DNA of 64,000 nt, taken from the NCBI RefSeq assembly GCF_010726765.1, contig NZ_AP022601.1, positions 5,208,001 through 5,272,000 on the forward strand, given 5' to 3'. Under the pieces are notes generated by a model that worked only from the letters and a program-made list of their open reading frames with translations, was not told the origin of the DNA and did not search any database. Shown here in pieces: positions 16,284 to 24,525 of this stretch. The translations under genes and the position numbers were made by a program. Position 1 is the first letter of the stretch. Each line of letters starts with the position of its first letter. This DNA is from Mycobacterium gallinarum. GTDB taxonomy: Bacteria; Actinomycetota; Actinomycetes; Mycobacteriales; Mycobacteriaceae.

Positions 16284-16754
16284 TCAGCGACTCGCGAACT
16301 TGTCGGCGTCCGCGCGCGCCTGCGCCGCGATCTTCTCGGCCAGTTCGGCCTTCCACTGGATCTCCTTCTGGACCCAAGGGTTGTCCTGCGGGAACTCCTC
16401 GGTCTCCGACACCCGGCGGACCTCGACCTTGACGCCCTTGCCGAGCGGGATCTTCTGAGCCCATTGCTTGGCTTCCTCCTTCGACGACACGTCGAGGATC
16501 CAGAACCCGTTGAACAGCTCCTTGGCCTCGGTGTACGGGCCGTCGGTGACCACGGGCGGGTCGGAGTTGAAGTCGACGACGAAGCCCTCCTCGGGCCCCG
16601 TCAGCCCCTCACCGGCGAGCAGCACACCGGCCTTGATGAGCTCCTCGTTGAAGCGGCCCATGTCTTCGATGACCTGGTCGAAGTCGATCCCCGCCTCCGC
16701 CATGGCCGCCTCGGCCTCGGCGCTGGACCGCATGATCAGCATGTAGCGCGACAT
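16284..16754 (-). CDS. YCII/DGPF-domain protein
   Basis: A 156-aa ferredoxin-like-fold protein of the YciI family. It opens MSRYMLIMRSSAEAEAAM, has GEGLTGPEEGFVVDF, then VVTDGPYTEAKELFNGFWIL, where DGPY is the DGPF signature, and ends with a helical Lys-rich tail. AAGGAG is 7 nt before the ATG. Proteins of this group are usually adjacent to ECF42 sigma factors and are thought to belong to the same stress-response module; here the ECF42 gene is 4.4 kb away. The family has conserved His/Asp pairs in some members, but no enzyme activity can be assigned. Confidence 0.9.
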   Translation of the reverse strand: MSRYMLIMRSSAEAEAAMAEAGIDFDQVIEDMGRFNEELIKAGVLLAGEGLTGPEEGFVVDFNSDPPVVTDGPYTEAKELFNGFWILDVSSKEEAKQWAQKIPLGKGVKVEVRRVSETEEFPQDNPWVQKEIQWKAELAEKIAAQARADADKFASR

Positions 16755-16895
16755 TTTTGTCTCCTTCTAGTTGGGAAGGGGCTCGTTCCATCGTGCCCTC
16801 GTGCATACGTCGAACGGCAACCCACTGAAATCGACACGGACGACGAAAGAAACTCATCGAATTTCGGCAACAACTCTGAACTGGTGCGTTGCGGC

Positions 16896-17825
16896 TCAGA
16901 ACCGGCCGGGTACGCGTCCTCGTTCGCGAATCCAGCCTTTACGGGCGGCGGGGTACCACTTGAGTGACGCCGGGACGTAGGGCCATCCGGCGCGGATGCC
17001 GGCACGAATGCCGCGATATCGGCGTTCGTCGCCGCGGCTCCACGAGATGCCGAACCGCTCGCGCACGGAGGCGGGCAGTCCGCCGAAGATGACCAGTCGC
17101 ATGGGCGGCGCCAGGGCCATTCGCACCGGCAGGGTGGGCAGCAACGCGTCGGTCAGTGGCCGCAGTCGCGGATGAGAGGGATAGTCCGGCGACGCGCTCA
17201 TGTCCGGTATCGCGCGCCGGTTGATGAATTCGATCAGGTAGGTCGACGCGGGGTTCGGCACCAGGACCTCGTCGCAGTAGCGCTCGACCTCGCGCTCGAA
17301 GACCGCCCGGTCCGGTGGCACGACTGTGCCGGTGACGCCGTAGCGGCGATACCACTCGCAGCCCTCGGCATAGAGCTGCTCGCTCTGTTCGGCGGTCAAG
17401 CGGTGGCGATCCCAGTGCAGCGCAAGACGATCGACCATTCGCTGAAATGTCGCGTGCGCCCACCAGAAAGTCTCCGGTTGCAGCGCGTGATAGCGACCCC
17501 CGCCGGGTAGCGAGCCCTTGATGTCGCGGTGGAAGTCGCGCACCTGTATGCCGGTCGACTCGGCCAGTTCGCCGTTGTAGATCGTTCCGAGGATTCCCGG
17601 GAGAGAACGAAAGACTCGGTCGACCGGATCGTCGAAGAAGTCGGAATGGTCGATCAGTCCCTGTCCGATGGCGGGGTGCATGGTCTGCAGGAGTCCCGCC
17701 GTGCCGCCTTCGAAGGCGATGCGCATATCGCCGGCCCATCGCCACAGCAGCGATTGCGGCCCAAGCGCGGGTGGCGCGGATCCGTCAGGCTTCGACACGT
17801 CAGAGGGCGAGTTCACCGACGTCAT
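16896..17825 (-). CDS. Oxygenase MpaB family protein (DUF2236), copy 1
   Basis: A 309-aa helical protein of the DUF2236 family, which includes latex-clearing protein Lcp (a haem b dioxygenase cleaving polyisoprene) and fungal MpaB. Family blocks seen: WRWAGDMRIAFEGGTAGLLQ, TMHPAIGQGLIDHSDFFDDP with VDRVFRSLPGI, VRDFHRDIKG with its histidine, and ETFWWAHATFQRMVD. The ATG at 17825 has GGGAG 8 nt upstream and overlaps the upstream paralogue by 26 nt. It is probably a haem-dependent oxygenase or peroxidase-like enzyme acting on a lipid or isoprenoid; the substrate is inferred only from the family. Confidence 0.85.
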   Translation of the reverse strand: MTSVNSPSDVSKPDGSAPPALGPQSLLWRWAGDMRIAFEGGTAGLLQTMHPAIGQGLIDHSDFFDDPVDRVFRSLPGILGTIYNGELAESTGIQVRDFHRDIKGSLPGGGRYHALQPETFWWAHATFQRMVDRLALHWDRHRLTAEQSEQLYAEGCEWYRRYGVTGTVVPPDRAVFEREVERYCDEVLVPNPASTYLIEFINRRAIPDMSASPDYPSHPRLRPLTDALLPTLPVRMALAPPMRLVIFGGLPASVRERFGISWSRGDERRYRGIRAGIRAGWPYVPASLKWYPAARKGWIRERGRVPGRF

Positions 17826-19023
17826 GCCTCTGCTCCCCGAAGTATTTCGCCAGCAGGGCGTCGCTCGTGCGCTCACCCCATCGCTCGAGGTAGGCCCGGC
17901 CCACCCGAGTGCGGGCGAGAAGTTGGTAGCGAATGCAGTTCTTGGCCACGATCGGGATGACCGCCCAGGGAATCGCCCGCGGTAGGTCGAGGTCGCGCAT
18001 TCCCTCAGCACGCAGGAAGTACCGCAGCATGCTCAGTAGTCGGGCGCGGCGGTAGCTGCCCCGAAGGCCCGGCAAGTTCGGGTAATGCAGGTGGCGCTGC
18101 GCTTCGACGATCGCATTCGCCAGTGGGGGTCCGGCCGCGCTGACCGTCGATTGCGTGATGAGAAGGTGGTAATTGAGCCGGTGCTGTTGGGCCTCTGTCT
18201 CGCACAACCAGTCTTCATCAACCCCCATCAACCAGCCGACGTAGCGCCACAGGTGCATGATCGCCGCAGACTCGGATTTGCTCACCCGCACCCCGAGGAG
18301 GCGGATGCCCAGCAATAGAGCGCCGTTGAACAGGCCCAGTGTTGCGGCCTGGTCGGTCTGGTTGATTGGCAGGCCCCACTGGTCGATGTCCCAGCGGCCG
18401 TTCGTTTCGAATTGGTGATTCACCAGTGCGTGCATCAATCGGACGTGGACGGTGAGCTTGAAGCCTTCGCCGTCGCGACGCATGGCGTCATGCTGAGACA
18501 CCGCGACCGCCCACTTCTGCGTCTCGGCCAGACGGCGGACCGTGGTGCGCCCGGTCAGACCTCCGGTCTCAACCAACAGATCGGTGGGACCGCCGAATCG
18601 ATAGCCTCCGATCAGCGATAACTGCAGCATGACATCGGCGGCATTGGTGCCCAACCGTCGGTAGGCTGCCGCACCCTCGTTCATCAGATCCCAGTCCACC
18701 CAGGCGGGTACACGCTCAACCGCGGAGAAGAACTCGCGTAACGCGCCGGGGCAGTCGGGTACGGCGTCGACGCCGTGCTCGAGCGCTGCCTTGAACTGAC
18801 CCATGGATACGCGGTCGCCGTCACGCTCGCTGCGCATCGCGGCGACCAGCGCTGCGCCGAGTTCGTCGCGCTCGAGCAACCGCTGGCCGATCAGGTCGAT
18901 CAGTTCAGGATCCGGCCGCGCCGTTCTGGTGAGTACCTGCAGCGGACGCCCAAGACGACGATTGCGGCGGGGTGCCTCCATGAACCGACCGGGATGCAAG
19001 GACTGGGCTTGCTGTGCGACCAT
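17800..19023 (-). CDS. Oxygenase MpaB family protein (DUF2236), copy 2
   Basis: A 407-aa DUF2236 protein, a distant relative of the adjacent gene. Motifs include FFSAVERVPAWVDWDLMNEG, GGYRFGGPTDLLVETGGL with RTTVRRLAET, KLTVHVRLMHALVNHQF, WGLPINQTDQAATLGLFNGA, and LWRYVGWLMGVDEDWL, characteristic of the Lcp-like branch. The ATG at 19023 is chosen; an upstream start adds a Cys/His-rich stretch that overlaps the operator, and an ATG at 18981 is also possible. First gene of a two-gene unit divergent from tetR across 47 nt containing a repeat copy. Likely a haem oxygenase of lipid or isoprenoid substrates. Confidence 0.82.
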   Translation of the reverse strand: MVAQQAQSLHPGRFMEAPRRNRRLGRPLQVLTRTARPDPELIDLIGQRLLERDELGAALVAAMRSERDGDRVSMGQFKAALEHGVDAVPDCPGALREFFSAVERVPAWVDWDLMNEGAAAYRRLGTNAADVMLQLSLIGGYRFGGPTDLLVETGGLTGRTTVRRLAETQKWAVAVSQHDAMRRDGEGFKLTVHVRLMHALVNHQFETNGRWDIDQWGLPINQTDQAATLGLFNGALLLGIRLLGVRVSKSESAAIMHLWRYVGWLMGVDEDWLCETEAQQHRLNYHLLITQSTVSAAGPPLANAIVEAQRHLHYPNLPGLRGSYRRARLLSMLRYFLRAEGMRDLDLPRAIPWAVIPIVAKNCIRYQLLARTRVGRAYLERWGERTSDALLAKYFGEQRHDVGELAL

Positions 19024-19035
19024 GACCCGATGTTC

Positions 19036-19064
19036 ACACGAGCAATGACTCGCGTTCAATTCGC
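19036..19064. promoter_or_regulatory. Left copy of 29-bp inverted repeat, putative TetR operator
   Basis: This 29-bp segment in the tetR/mpaB divergent promoter reappears inverted at 19726-19754 with 27 of 29 bases identical. Inside it, CACGAG-N6-CTCGCG is an imperfect dyad, typical of TetR-family sites. It ends 6 nt before the tetR start. Binding by the adjacent regulator is inferred. Confidence 0.6.
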
Positions 19065-19070
19065 CTTCTG

Positions 19071-19712
19071 ATGGCGAAGGTCGATCCCGCGCTGCGCCGG
19101 ACGCCGCGCCAGGAGCGATCCCGGCTGATGGTCGACCGCATCCTCGACGCCGGTGAGCAGATGCTGATCGCCCACGGGTATGACGGAGCCTCCACCAACC
19201 GCATCGCCGCGGCCGCGGGAATCAGTCCGGGCTCGCTGTATCAGTACTTCCCCAACAAGGACGCCATTGCGGCGGCCGTGATCGACCGGTACAGCGATCA
19301 GTTGTCCGCCCGGGTCGCGGCGAGGGTGTCAGAACGACTCAGCCGGCCGGCGCCGGACTATGTGCGCGAGTCCATCGCCGCACTGCTGGACGCCCTCGAC
19401 GTACACCCCGAATTTCTGCGGGCGGTCATGGAGCAGACTCCGCGCCTCGGTGCCGGGAGCAAGCTCGTCGCGTTCGAGCAGCGCATCGGCGACCTCACCA
19501 AGGCGTATCTGACCATCAACCAGAAACGGCTTCGGCCCGTCGGCTCGCATGACACGGCCGCGTGGATGCTGGTGCGCATGGTCGAGCACCTGTGCGTGCG
19601 GTTCGTCCTCGACCAGCCGCCGATCGGTCGCGACGAGTTCATCGACGAACTCACCACCATGGCGCTGAGTTATCTGCGTCCGTGGCCGACCCCGCCGCAC
19701 GGCCGTCGGTGA
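19071..19712 (+). CDS. TetR family regulator, probable controller of MpaB genes and mce operon
   Basis: A 213-aa repressor-type protein. The N-terminal DNA-binding domain has RSRLMVDRILDAGEQMLIAH, DGASTNRIAAAAGISPGSLY and QYFPNKDAIAAAVIDRY, the standard TetR helix-turn-helix. The C-terminal ligand domain contains RPAPDYVRESIAALLDAL and RMVEHLCVRFVLDQPPIGRD. It lies between the divergent DUF2236 gene pair and the mce operon and is flanked on both sides by inverted copies of a 29-bp sequence, so it probably regulates itself, the oxygenases and possibly the mce genes. The inducer is unknown; a lipid is plausible. Confidence 0.88.
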   Translation: MAKVDPALRRTPRQERSRLMVDRILDAGEQMLIAHGYDGASTNRIAAAAGISPGSLYQYFPNKDAIAAAVIDRYSDQLSARVAARVSERLSRPAPDYVRESIAALLDALDVHPEFLRAVMEQTPRLGAGSKLVAFEQRIGDLTKAYLTINQKRLRPVGSHDTAAWMLVRMVEHLCVRFVLDQPPIGRDEFIDELTTMALSYLRPWPTPPHGRR

Positions 19713-20117
19713 CGCCGCCCGAAACGCGAATTGAACGCGAGTCACCGCTCGTGTCAGCATGTGGTCGCCGCCTGGACGGCGGGCCCCAGCCGTACAAGAA
19801 GTAAACGAACATAACCGTACCTATAAGTATTGAAAGCTCCCCGGAGCGTCGGCCACTGGTCGTAGGGTCGGTCTTGAACTCGCCAGACGGCGTGGTCATC
19901 GTTGGAGAAACTTCGCAGCAACTCAATTATGTTAATGACCATTCACAAAAACCTTGACGTTGAAGGGTCGCCAGCCATAGCGTGTCGGGCGGCAGCGAGG
20001 TTGCCAAGAACAGGCCGACGCGGGATTGCCGGGTTGGTGTCCGAACGTGAGGGTTGACGTTGACTCGGCACAAGCAAGTGGGCGGCTGATCGTCTTGACG
20101 CAAGGGGTTCGAGGCCG
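19713..20117. other. 405-bp regulatory region upstream of the yrbE/mce operon
   Basis: No credible gene. It holds the right copy of the 29-bp repeat (19726-19754), an AT-rich stretch with CTATAAG (19821-19827), a TATGTT box (19928-19933), and two exact copies of TTGACGTTGA at 19954 and 20054, exactly 100 bp apart, with TTGACGCAAG at 20095. Several of these could be -35 or -10 elements, but I cannot select the promoter. The window is less GC-rich than its surroundings. Confidence 0.55.
19726..19754. promoter_or_regulatory. Right copy of 29-bp inverted repeat, putative TetR operator
   Basis: Inverted copy of 19036-19064 (27/29 identity), starting 14 nt after the tetR stop. The dyad reads CGCGAG-N6-CTCGTG. 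Similarity continues weakly outward to about 19760. Its position between tetR and yrbE makes it a candidate control site for the mce operon, although it lies 364 bp before the yrbE start. Confidence 0.55.
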
Positions 20118-20987
20118 GTGACCGCTCCACCTGCAGACCGGGCAACAGCCGGCGACGCCGACGACGGCCTCGAAGCCATTCAGAACTGGAGCGCGGGATA
20201 CGTTCGTCGCCACCCCTTGGCCTCGCTGACCACCGTTGGCGATCAGTTCGTTCTTGCCGTCCGCACCGTTCAGTACTTGGTCATCGATCTCTTCACCGGT
20301 CGCTTCCAGTGGCAGGAGTTCATCCGCCAGGGGGCCTTCATGGCCGGCACCGCTGTCCTGCCGACGGTTCTGGTGGCCCTGCCCATCGGCGTCACCTTGT
20401 CGATTCAGTTCGCGTTGTTGGCCGGCCAGGTGGGTGCTACCTCGCTCGCCGGTGCCGCGAGCGGGCTGGCGGTGATCCGACAGGCCGCATCTCTGACGGC
20501 CGCGATATTGATGGCCGCCGCCGTCGGATCCGCGATCACCGCGGACCTCGGCTCGCGCAAGATGCGTGAAGAAACCGACGCGATGGAAGTCATGGGCGTC
20601 TCGGTGATCCGGCGTCTGGTGGTGCCGCGGTTCGCCGCCGCCATCCTGGTCGGTGTCGCGCTCACCGGCGTCGTCTGCTTCGTCGGGTTCCTGGCGAGCT
20701 ACCTGTTCAACGTCTACTTCCAGAACGGCGCACCCGGCAGCTTCGTGGCCACCTTCGCCTCGTTCGCGACCACCGGCGACCTGATCGTCGCGTTGTTGAA
20801 GGCGGTGATCTTCGGCGCCATCGTCGCGGTGGTGTCGTGTCAGAAGGGCATGTCCACGGTCGGTGGTCCGACCGGAGTCGCCAACTCGGTGAACGCGGCG
20901 GTCGTCGAATCGATCCTGATCCTGATGGTCGTCAATGTCGTCATCAGTCAGCTGTACATCATGATGTTCCCGAGAGTGGGGCTGTGA
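20118..20987 (+). CDS. yrbEA: YrbE-type (MlaE) permease A of mce operon
   Basis: Integral membrane subunit of an Mce lipid importer, 289 aa, related to MlaE. After an about 30-residue acidic N-terminus come five to six hydrophobic segments; REETDAMEVMGVSVIRRLVV is the conserved cytoplasmic coupling-helix block (EExDAxxxMG) that contacts the MceG ATPase. GTG start at 20118 with AGGGG about 11 nt upstream. It is followed one base later by YrbEB. YrbEA/YrbEB form the inner-membrane pore through which the Mce hexamer passes substrates such as sterols or fatty acids. No MceG gene is in the window; it is normally encoded elsewhere. Confidence 0.94.
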   Translation: MTAPPADRATAGDADDGLEAIQNWSAGYVRRHPLASLTTVGDQFVLAVRTVQYLVIDLFTGRFQWQEFIRQGAFMAGTAVLPTVLVALPIGVTLSIQFALLAGQVGATSLAGAASGLAVIRQAASLTAAILMAAAVGSAITADLGSRKMREETDAMEVMGVSVIRRLVVPRFAAAILVGVALTGVVCFVGFLASYLFNVYFQNGAPGSFVATFASFATTGDLIVALLKAVIFGAIVAVVSCQKGMSTVGGPTGVANSVNAAVVESILILMVVNVVISQLYIMMFPRVGL

Positions 20988-20988
20988 C

Positions 20989-21846
20989 ATGGCCGTAGCC
21001 CCCTACCGGCCCAAGGCATTCGTCCCGGTAATCCGCGCGTACCGCCTCATCAGCACGCCGCTGATGCGGCTGGGGCACATGCTGGTGTTCTTCGTCAGGG
21101 CGTTGACGGGTGTGCCCATCGCGCTGCGTCACTACCGCAGCGAATTCGTCCGCCTGCTATCCGACATCGCCTGGGGCAACGGATCTTTGGTGGTCGGCGG
21201 CGGCACCGCCGGCGTGGCGATCGTGTTGGGTGTCACCGTCGGGGCCCTCGTCGGGATCGAGGGCTATAACTTCCTCGACCTGCTGGGACTGGGACCGGCG
21301 ACGGGAATCATCTCCTCGCTGGTCAACACCCGTGAGCTCGCCCCGATTGCCGCCTCGCTCGCGTTCGCCACCCAGGCCGGTTGCCGGTTCACCGCCCAGC
21401 TGGGTTCGATGCGCATCGCCGAAGAGATCGACGCTCTGGATTCGCTTGCGATTCGACCTGTTCCGTACCTGGTGACCACGCGGCTGATGGCGTCGGTGGT
21501 CGCCGTCGTCCCGCTGTACGTCGCCTGCCTCGCGGTGAGCTATCTGACCACCCAAGTCGTCGTGTACGTCATCAGCGGCGGCTCGACAGGCTCGTATCTG
21601 CACTACTTCTCGTTGATGCTGTCCGGTCAAGACATCCTCTATTCGCTCATCAAGACCATCATCTTCGTGTGGATCGCCTCGACCGTGCAGTGTTACTACG
21701 GCTTCTACGCCTCCGGCGGTCCGGAAGGTGTGGGAGTCGCCGCCGGACATGCGATGAGGGCCAGCATCACCGTCGTGATCATGGTCAACATGCTGCTGAC
21801 GATGGCGCTGTGGTCTGTCGACGCAGGCGCAAGGTTTGGGGGATAG
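20989..21846 (+). CDS. yrbEB: YrbE-type (MlaE) permease B of mce operon
   Basis: A 285-aa partner permease of YrbEA. Recognisable by the MlaE core: SLVVGGGTAGVAIVLGVTVG, GLGPATGIISSLVNTRELAP, and AEEIDALDSLAIRPVPYLVTTR, the coupling-helix motif. The C-terminal helices include TIIFVWIASTVQCYYGFYAS. ATG at 20989, one base after the YrbEA stop. Expected to assemble with YrbEA in the cytoplasmic membrane. Its stop overlaps the preferred mceA upstream region by a few bases, so it is co-translated with the mce genes. Confidence 0.94.
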   Translation: MAVAPYRPKAFVPVIRAYRLISTPLMRLGHMLVFFVRALTGVPIALRHYRSEFVRLLSDIAWGNGSLVVGGGTAGVAIVLGVTVGALVGIEGYNFLDLLGLGPATGIISSLVNTRELAPIAASLAFATQAGCRFTAQLGSMRIAEEIDALDSLAIRPVPYLVTTRLMASVVAVVPLYVACLAVSYLTTQVVVYVISGGSTGSYLHYFSLMLSGQDILYSLIKTIIFVWIASTVQCYYGFYASGGPEGVGVAAGHAMRASITVVIMVNMLLTMALWSVDAGARFGG

Positions 21847-21853
21847 GGGAACA

Positions 21854-23473
21854 TTGTCGAATTCGCTTGACCCGGACGGACGTGGGCCGTCGAACCGCCA
21901 GCTGCTCGGTTGCGGCGTGGCGCTGTTCGTGGTCGCAGCCCTGGCGACCGCGACGTTGTTGGTCAAGTCGACGGGTCGACTCGACCCGTATGTCCGGGTG
22001 GTGGCCGACCTCGTCAACGTCGGTGACGGCCTGCCGCAACGGTCCGACGTCAAGTATCACGGTGTGCTCGTCGGCATGGTCGACAGCGTCACACCGGCCG
22101 CTGACGGTAGGCCGAACTTCGTCCACATCGACCTCAAACCCGAATACGCACAATCGATTCCAGCTGGAGTGACGGCGCGGGTAGTGCCGAGCAACGTGTT
22201 TGCGGTGTCCTCGGTGCAACTCGTCGACCAAGGGACGGGGGCACCGATCCGAGCCGGGGCCCACATCCCGGAGGACACCGAGCTGCCGACGGTCCTGTTC
22301 CAGACCACCATCAGCAAGCTTCGCGACCTGCTGGCGGCGACCGGGCGCGGTCGTGAGGACAAGACGGTGGGCATCCTCGCCGCGGTGAACGCCGCGACCG
22401 AGGGCAAGCGGGCCGAACTGCTGGCCTCCGGTGCGCATTTGAACCGTTTGATCGACCAGCTCGACTCGATCGTCGCCACCGAACCCGATGCGACGACGGT
22501 CTCCGCGCTCATCGATGCGACCCACGGGCTGCAGGCGACCGCACCCGAGCTCATCGACTCACTGCAGCAGGCGATAGAGCCGATGCAGACCCTTGTCGAA
22601 CAGCGCTCGCAGCTCGATGCGCTCATCTCCGGCGGCGTGCACACCATGGGCACGACGCACACCGCGTTGAACAACCACACGGACCGGCTGGTGAAGATCA
22701 CCGGTGAGATGACGCCGGTGATCGGCGTGCTGGCGCAGACGTCACACAACTTCGTGCCGGCATTCGTGAAGCTGAACACGTTGGCGGACAGGTTCTTCGA
22801 GCATGTGTGGATGCCCGATAGAGATATCGGCAACATGCGAGTCAATCTGACCTTCACGCCCAGCTACACCTACACCCGGGCGGATTGCCCGCAGTACGGA
22901 GAGCTGAAGGGACCGAGCTGTTTCACCGCACCGCTGGTTCCGACCAGACCCGAACTGCCCGACATCCTGTTACCGCAGAACTATCAGCCCCCGAAAGATC
23001 TGGCACCGCCGCCGGGCACCATCGTGGGTGAGAACGGCAACCTCGTCGCCGTTGGACCGCCGTTGATCAACTTCAATCCCAGCTTGGCCGATCCCAATCC
23101 GCCACTGCCGTCGTGGATGCCGCCTTCGCCGCCGGTACCGGGAACATCCAATCCGGCACTGGTGCCAACCCCGCCACCGCCGGTACCGCTGTCACCACCG
23201 GCACCGGTGGCGCCGAAACCATGGTCGGATCCGACGGCCCCGAACACGAGAGATGCGACAGGCGGCGCGCCGCCGGCCGCCCCCGCTCCCCCCGCGCTAC
23301 CGGCTGAGGCCGCACCCGCGTCGTACGGCGGAAACGTCGGCCCGGTCGGCAGCCCAGGGGAGCGGGCCCAATTCAGCCTTCTCACCGGACAACCGGCGAC
23401 GAGCGCCACCCAACTACTGCTCGGCCCGCTCGCTCGCGGGACGACGGTCACTGTTGCGCAGGAGGCAGGATGA
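21854..23473 (+). CDS. mceA: MceA subunit, first mce operon
   Basis: A 539-aa Mce protein with an N-terminal transmembrane anchor (about 17-37), an MlaD/Mce domain (about 45-125, including DGLPQRSDVKYHGVLVGMVD), a long helical region to about 320, and a Pro-rich tail after 380 (PPSPPVPGTSNPALVPTPPP). The start is taken as TTG 21854, with AGGGG 5 nt upstream; an earlier TTG at 21836 lacks support. MceA-F proteins form a periplasmic hexameric tunnel for lipids. The Pro-rich tail is longer than in many MceA proteins and may reach the cell wall. The lipid substrate is unknown. Confidence 0.9.
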   Translation: MSNSLDPDGRGPSNRQLLGCGVALFVVAALATATLLVKSTGRLDPYVRVVADLVNVGDGLPQRSDVKYHGVLVGMVDSVTPAADGRPNFVHIDLKPEYAQSIPAGVTARVVPSNVFAVSSVQLVDQGTGAPIRAGAHIPEDTELPTVLFQTTISKLRDLLAATGRGREDKTVGILAAVNAATEGKRAELLASGAHLNRLIDQLDSIVATEPDATTVSALIDATHGLQATAPELIDSLQQAIEPMQTLVEQRSQLDALISGGVHTMGTTHTALNNHTDRLVKITGEMTPVIGVLAQTSHNFVPAFVKLNTLADRFFEHVWMPDRDIGNMRVNLTFTPSYTYTRADCPQYGELKGPSCFTAPLVPTRPELPDILLPQNYQPPKDLAPPPGTIVGENGNLVAVGPPLINFNPSLADPNPPLPSWMPPSPPVPGTSNPALVPTPPPPVPLSPPAPVAPKPWSDPTAPNTRDATGGAPPAAPAPPALPAEAAPASYGGNVGPVGSPGERAQFSLLTGQPATSATQLLLGPLARGTTVTVAQEAG

Positions 23474-24525
23474 GATACCGCGGGCCACTGATCGGTCTGT
23501 CGCTGTTCATGGTGGTAACCGTGGCGTTGACCTGGCTGGTCTACGCCACGCTGCGCCGCGACGTCGCCGGTGAGACCATCCCCTACGCCGCTGTGTTCAC
23601 CGATGTGTTCGGCCTTCGCGAAGGCGACGACGTGCGCATGGCGGGGGTTCGCGTGGGCCGTGTCGAAAGCATTGAGCTGCAGGGCGATAAGGCGAAGGTG
23701 TCGTTCGTGGTGCAGTCGGACCAGCAGGTCTTGGGGACCACCGTTGCGTCGGTCACCTATCAGAACATCGTCGGCCAGCGCTACCTCGGGCTGTCGCTGG
23801 GCAACATCGGCGAGCCCGGACCGCTGCCACCGAACAGCGTCATCCCCGTCGAACGCACCGATCCGTCCTTCGATGTCGGCACCCTGCTCAACGGTTATGA
23901 ACCCCTGTTCAGTCTGCTCAATCCGCGCGACGCCGATAACCTCACCAAAGGAGTCCTGCAGTCGCTGCAGGGCGACACCGGGTCGATCACCGCCCTCGTC
24001 GACCAGACATCGCAGCTGACGGAATCATTCGCCGGTCGCGACGAGGAACTGGGCGCCGTCATCACCGATCTGAACACGGTCGTGGCGAACCTCGCCAAAC
24101 ACAACGATGATCTCGACCACGTGCTCACCGAAACCCAAACGGTGGTATCTACTTTCGATGCCCGGCGCCCCGAGCTGGTCGCGTCCACCGGCGCGATCGC
24201 GAAGGTGGTGCGACAGCTGTCCACGATCTCCGACGAGGTGTACCCGCCGCTGAACGAGCTCGTCACCCGAGAGCCGGGATTCGCTTCGCACATGGTCGGC
24301 CTCGAGCCGCAGCTGGCGTTCACCGGTGCGAACCTGCCGCTGCTGTTGAAGGGATTCGCACGCATCACCAGCGACGGTCCATACGCCAACGCCTATGCCT
24401 GCGACCTCAACATCCAAGGCTTTTTCCCCGGGCTCAACGACGTGATTCCGATCATCGTCGATGCCGCTTCACCAGGACCGGGCACCCAGTACTCGCCGAA
24501 GTGCAGGAACATGGCCAATGGCTGA
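23470..24525 (+). CDS. mceB: MceB subunit, first mce operon
   Basis: A 351-aa Mce protein. N-terminal signal anchor at 7-27 (LIGLSLFMVVTVALTWLVYA), MlaD domain around 36-115 (FTDVFGLREGDDVRMAGVRV), then an amphipathic helical stretch to about 280, and a short C-terminus with paired cysteines (YACDLNIQGF and SPKCRNM) typical of MceB. The start overlaps the mceA stop (ATGA). No Pro-rich tail. Component of the lipid-transfer hexamer; it has no enzymatic motif. Confidence 0.92.
   Translation: MRYRGPLIGLSLFMVVTVALTWLVYATLRRDVAGETIPYAAVFTDVFGLREGDDVRMAGVRVGRVESIELQGDKAKVSFVVQSDQQVLGTTVASVTYQNIVGQRYLGLSLGNIGEPGPLPPNSVIPVERTDPSFDVGTLLNGYEPLFSLLNPRDADNLTKGVLQSLQGDTGSITALVDQTSQLTESFAGRDEELGAVITDLNTVVANLAKHNDDLDHVLTETQTVVSTFDARRPELVASTGAIAKVVRQLSTISDEVYPPLNELVTREPGFASHMVGLEPQLAFTGANLPLLLKGFARITSDGPYANAYACDLNIQGFFPGLNDVIPIIVDAASPGPGTQYSPKCRNMANG

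Noticed and set aside
19036..19754. Insertion sequence or MITE with terminal inverted repeats
   Set aside because: No transposase, no visible target-site duplication, and the internal gene is a TetR regulator; the repeats contain operator-like dyads. Retained only as an alternative.
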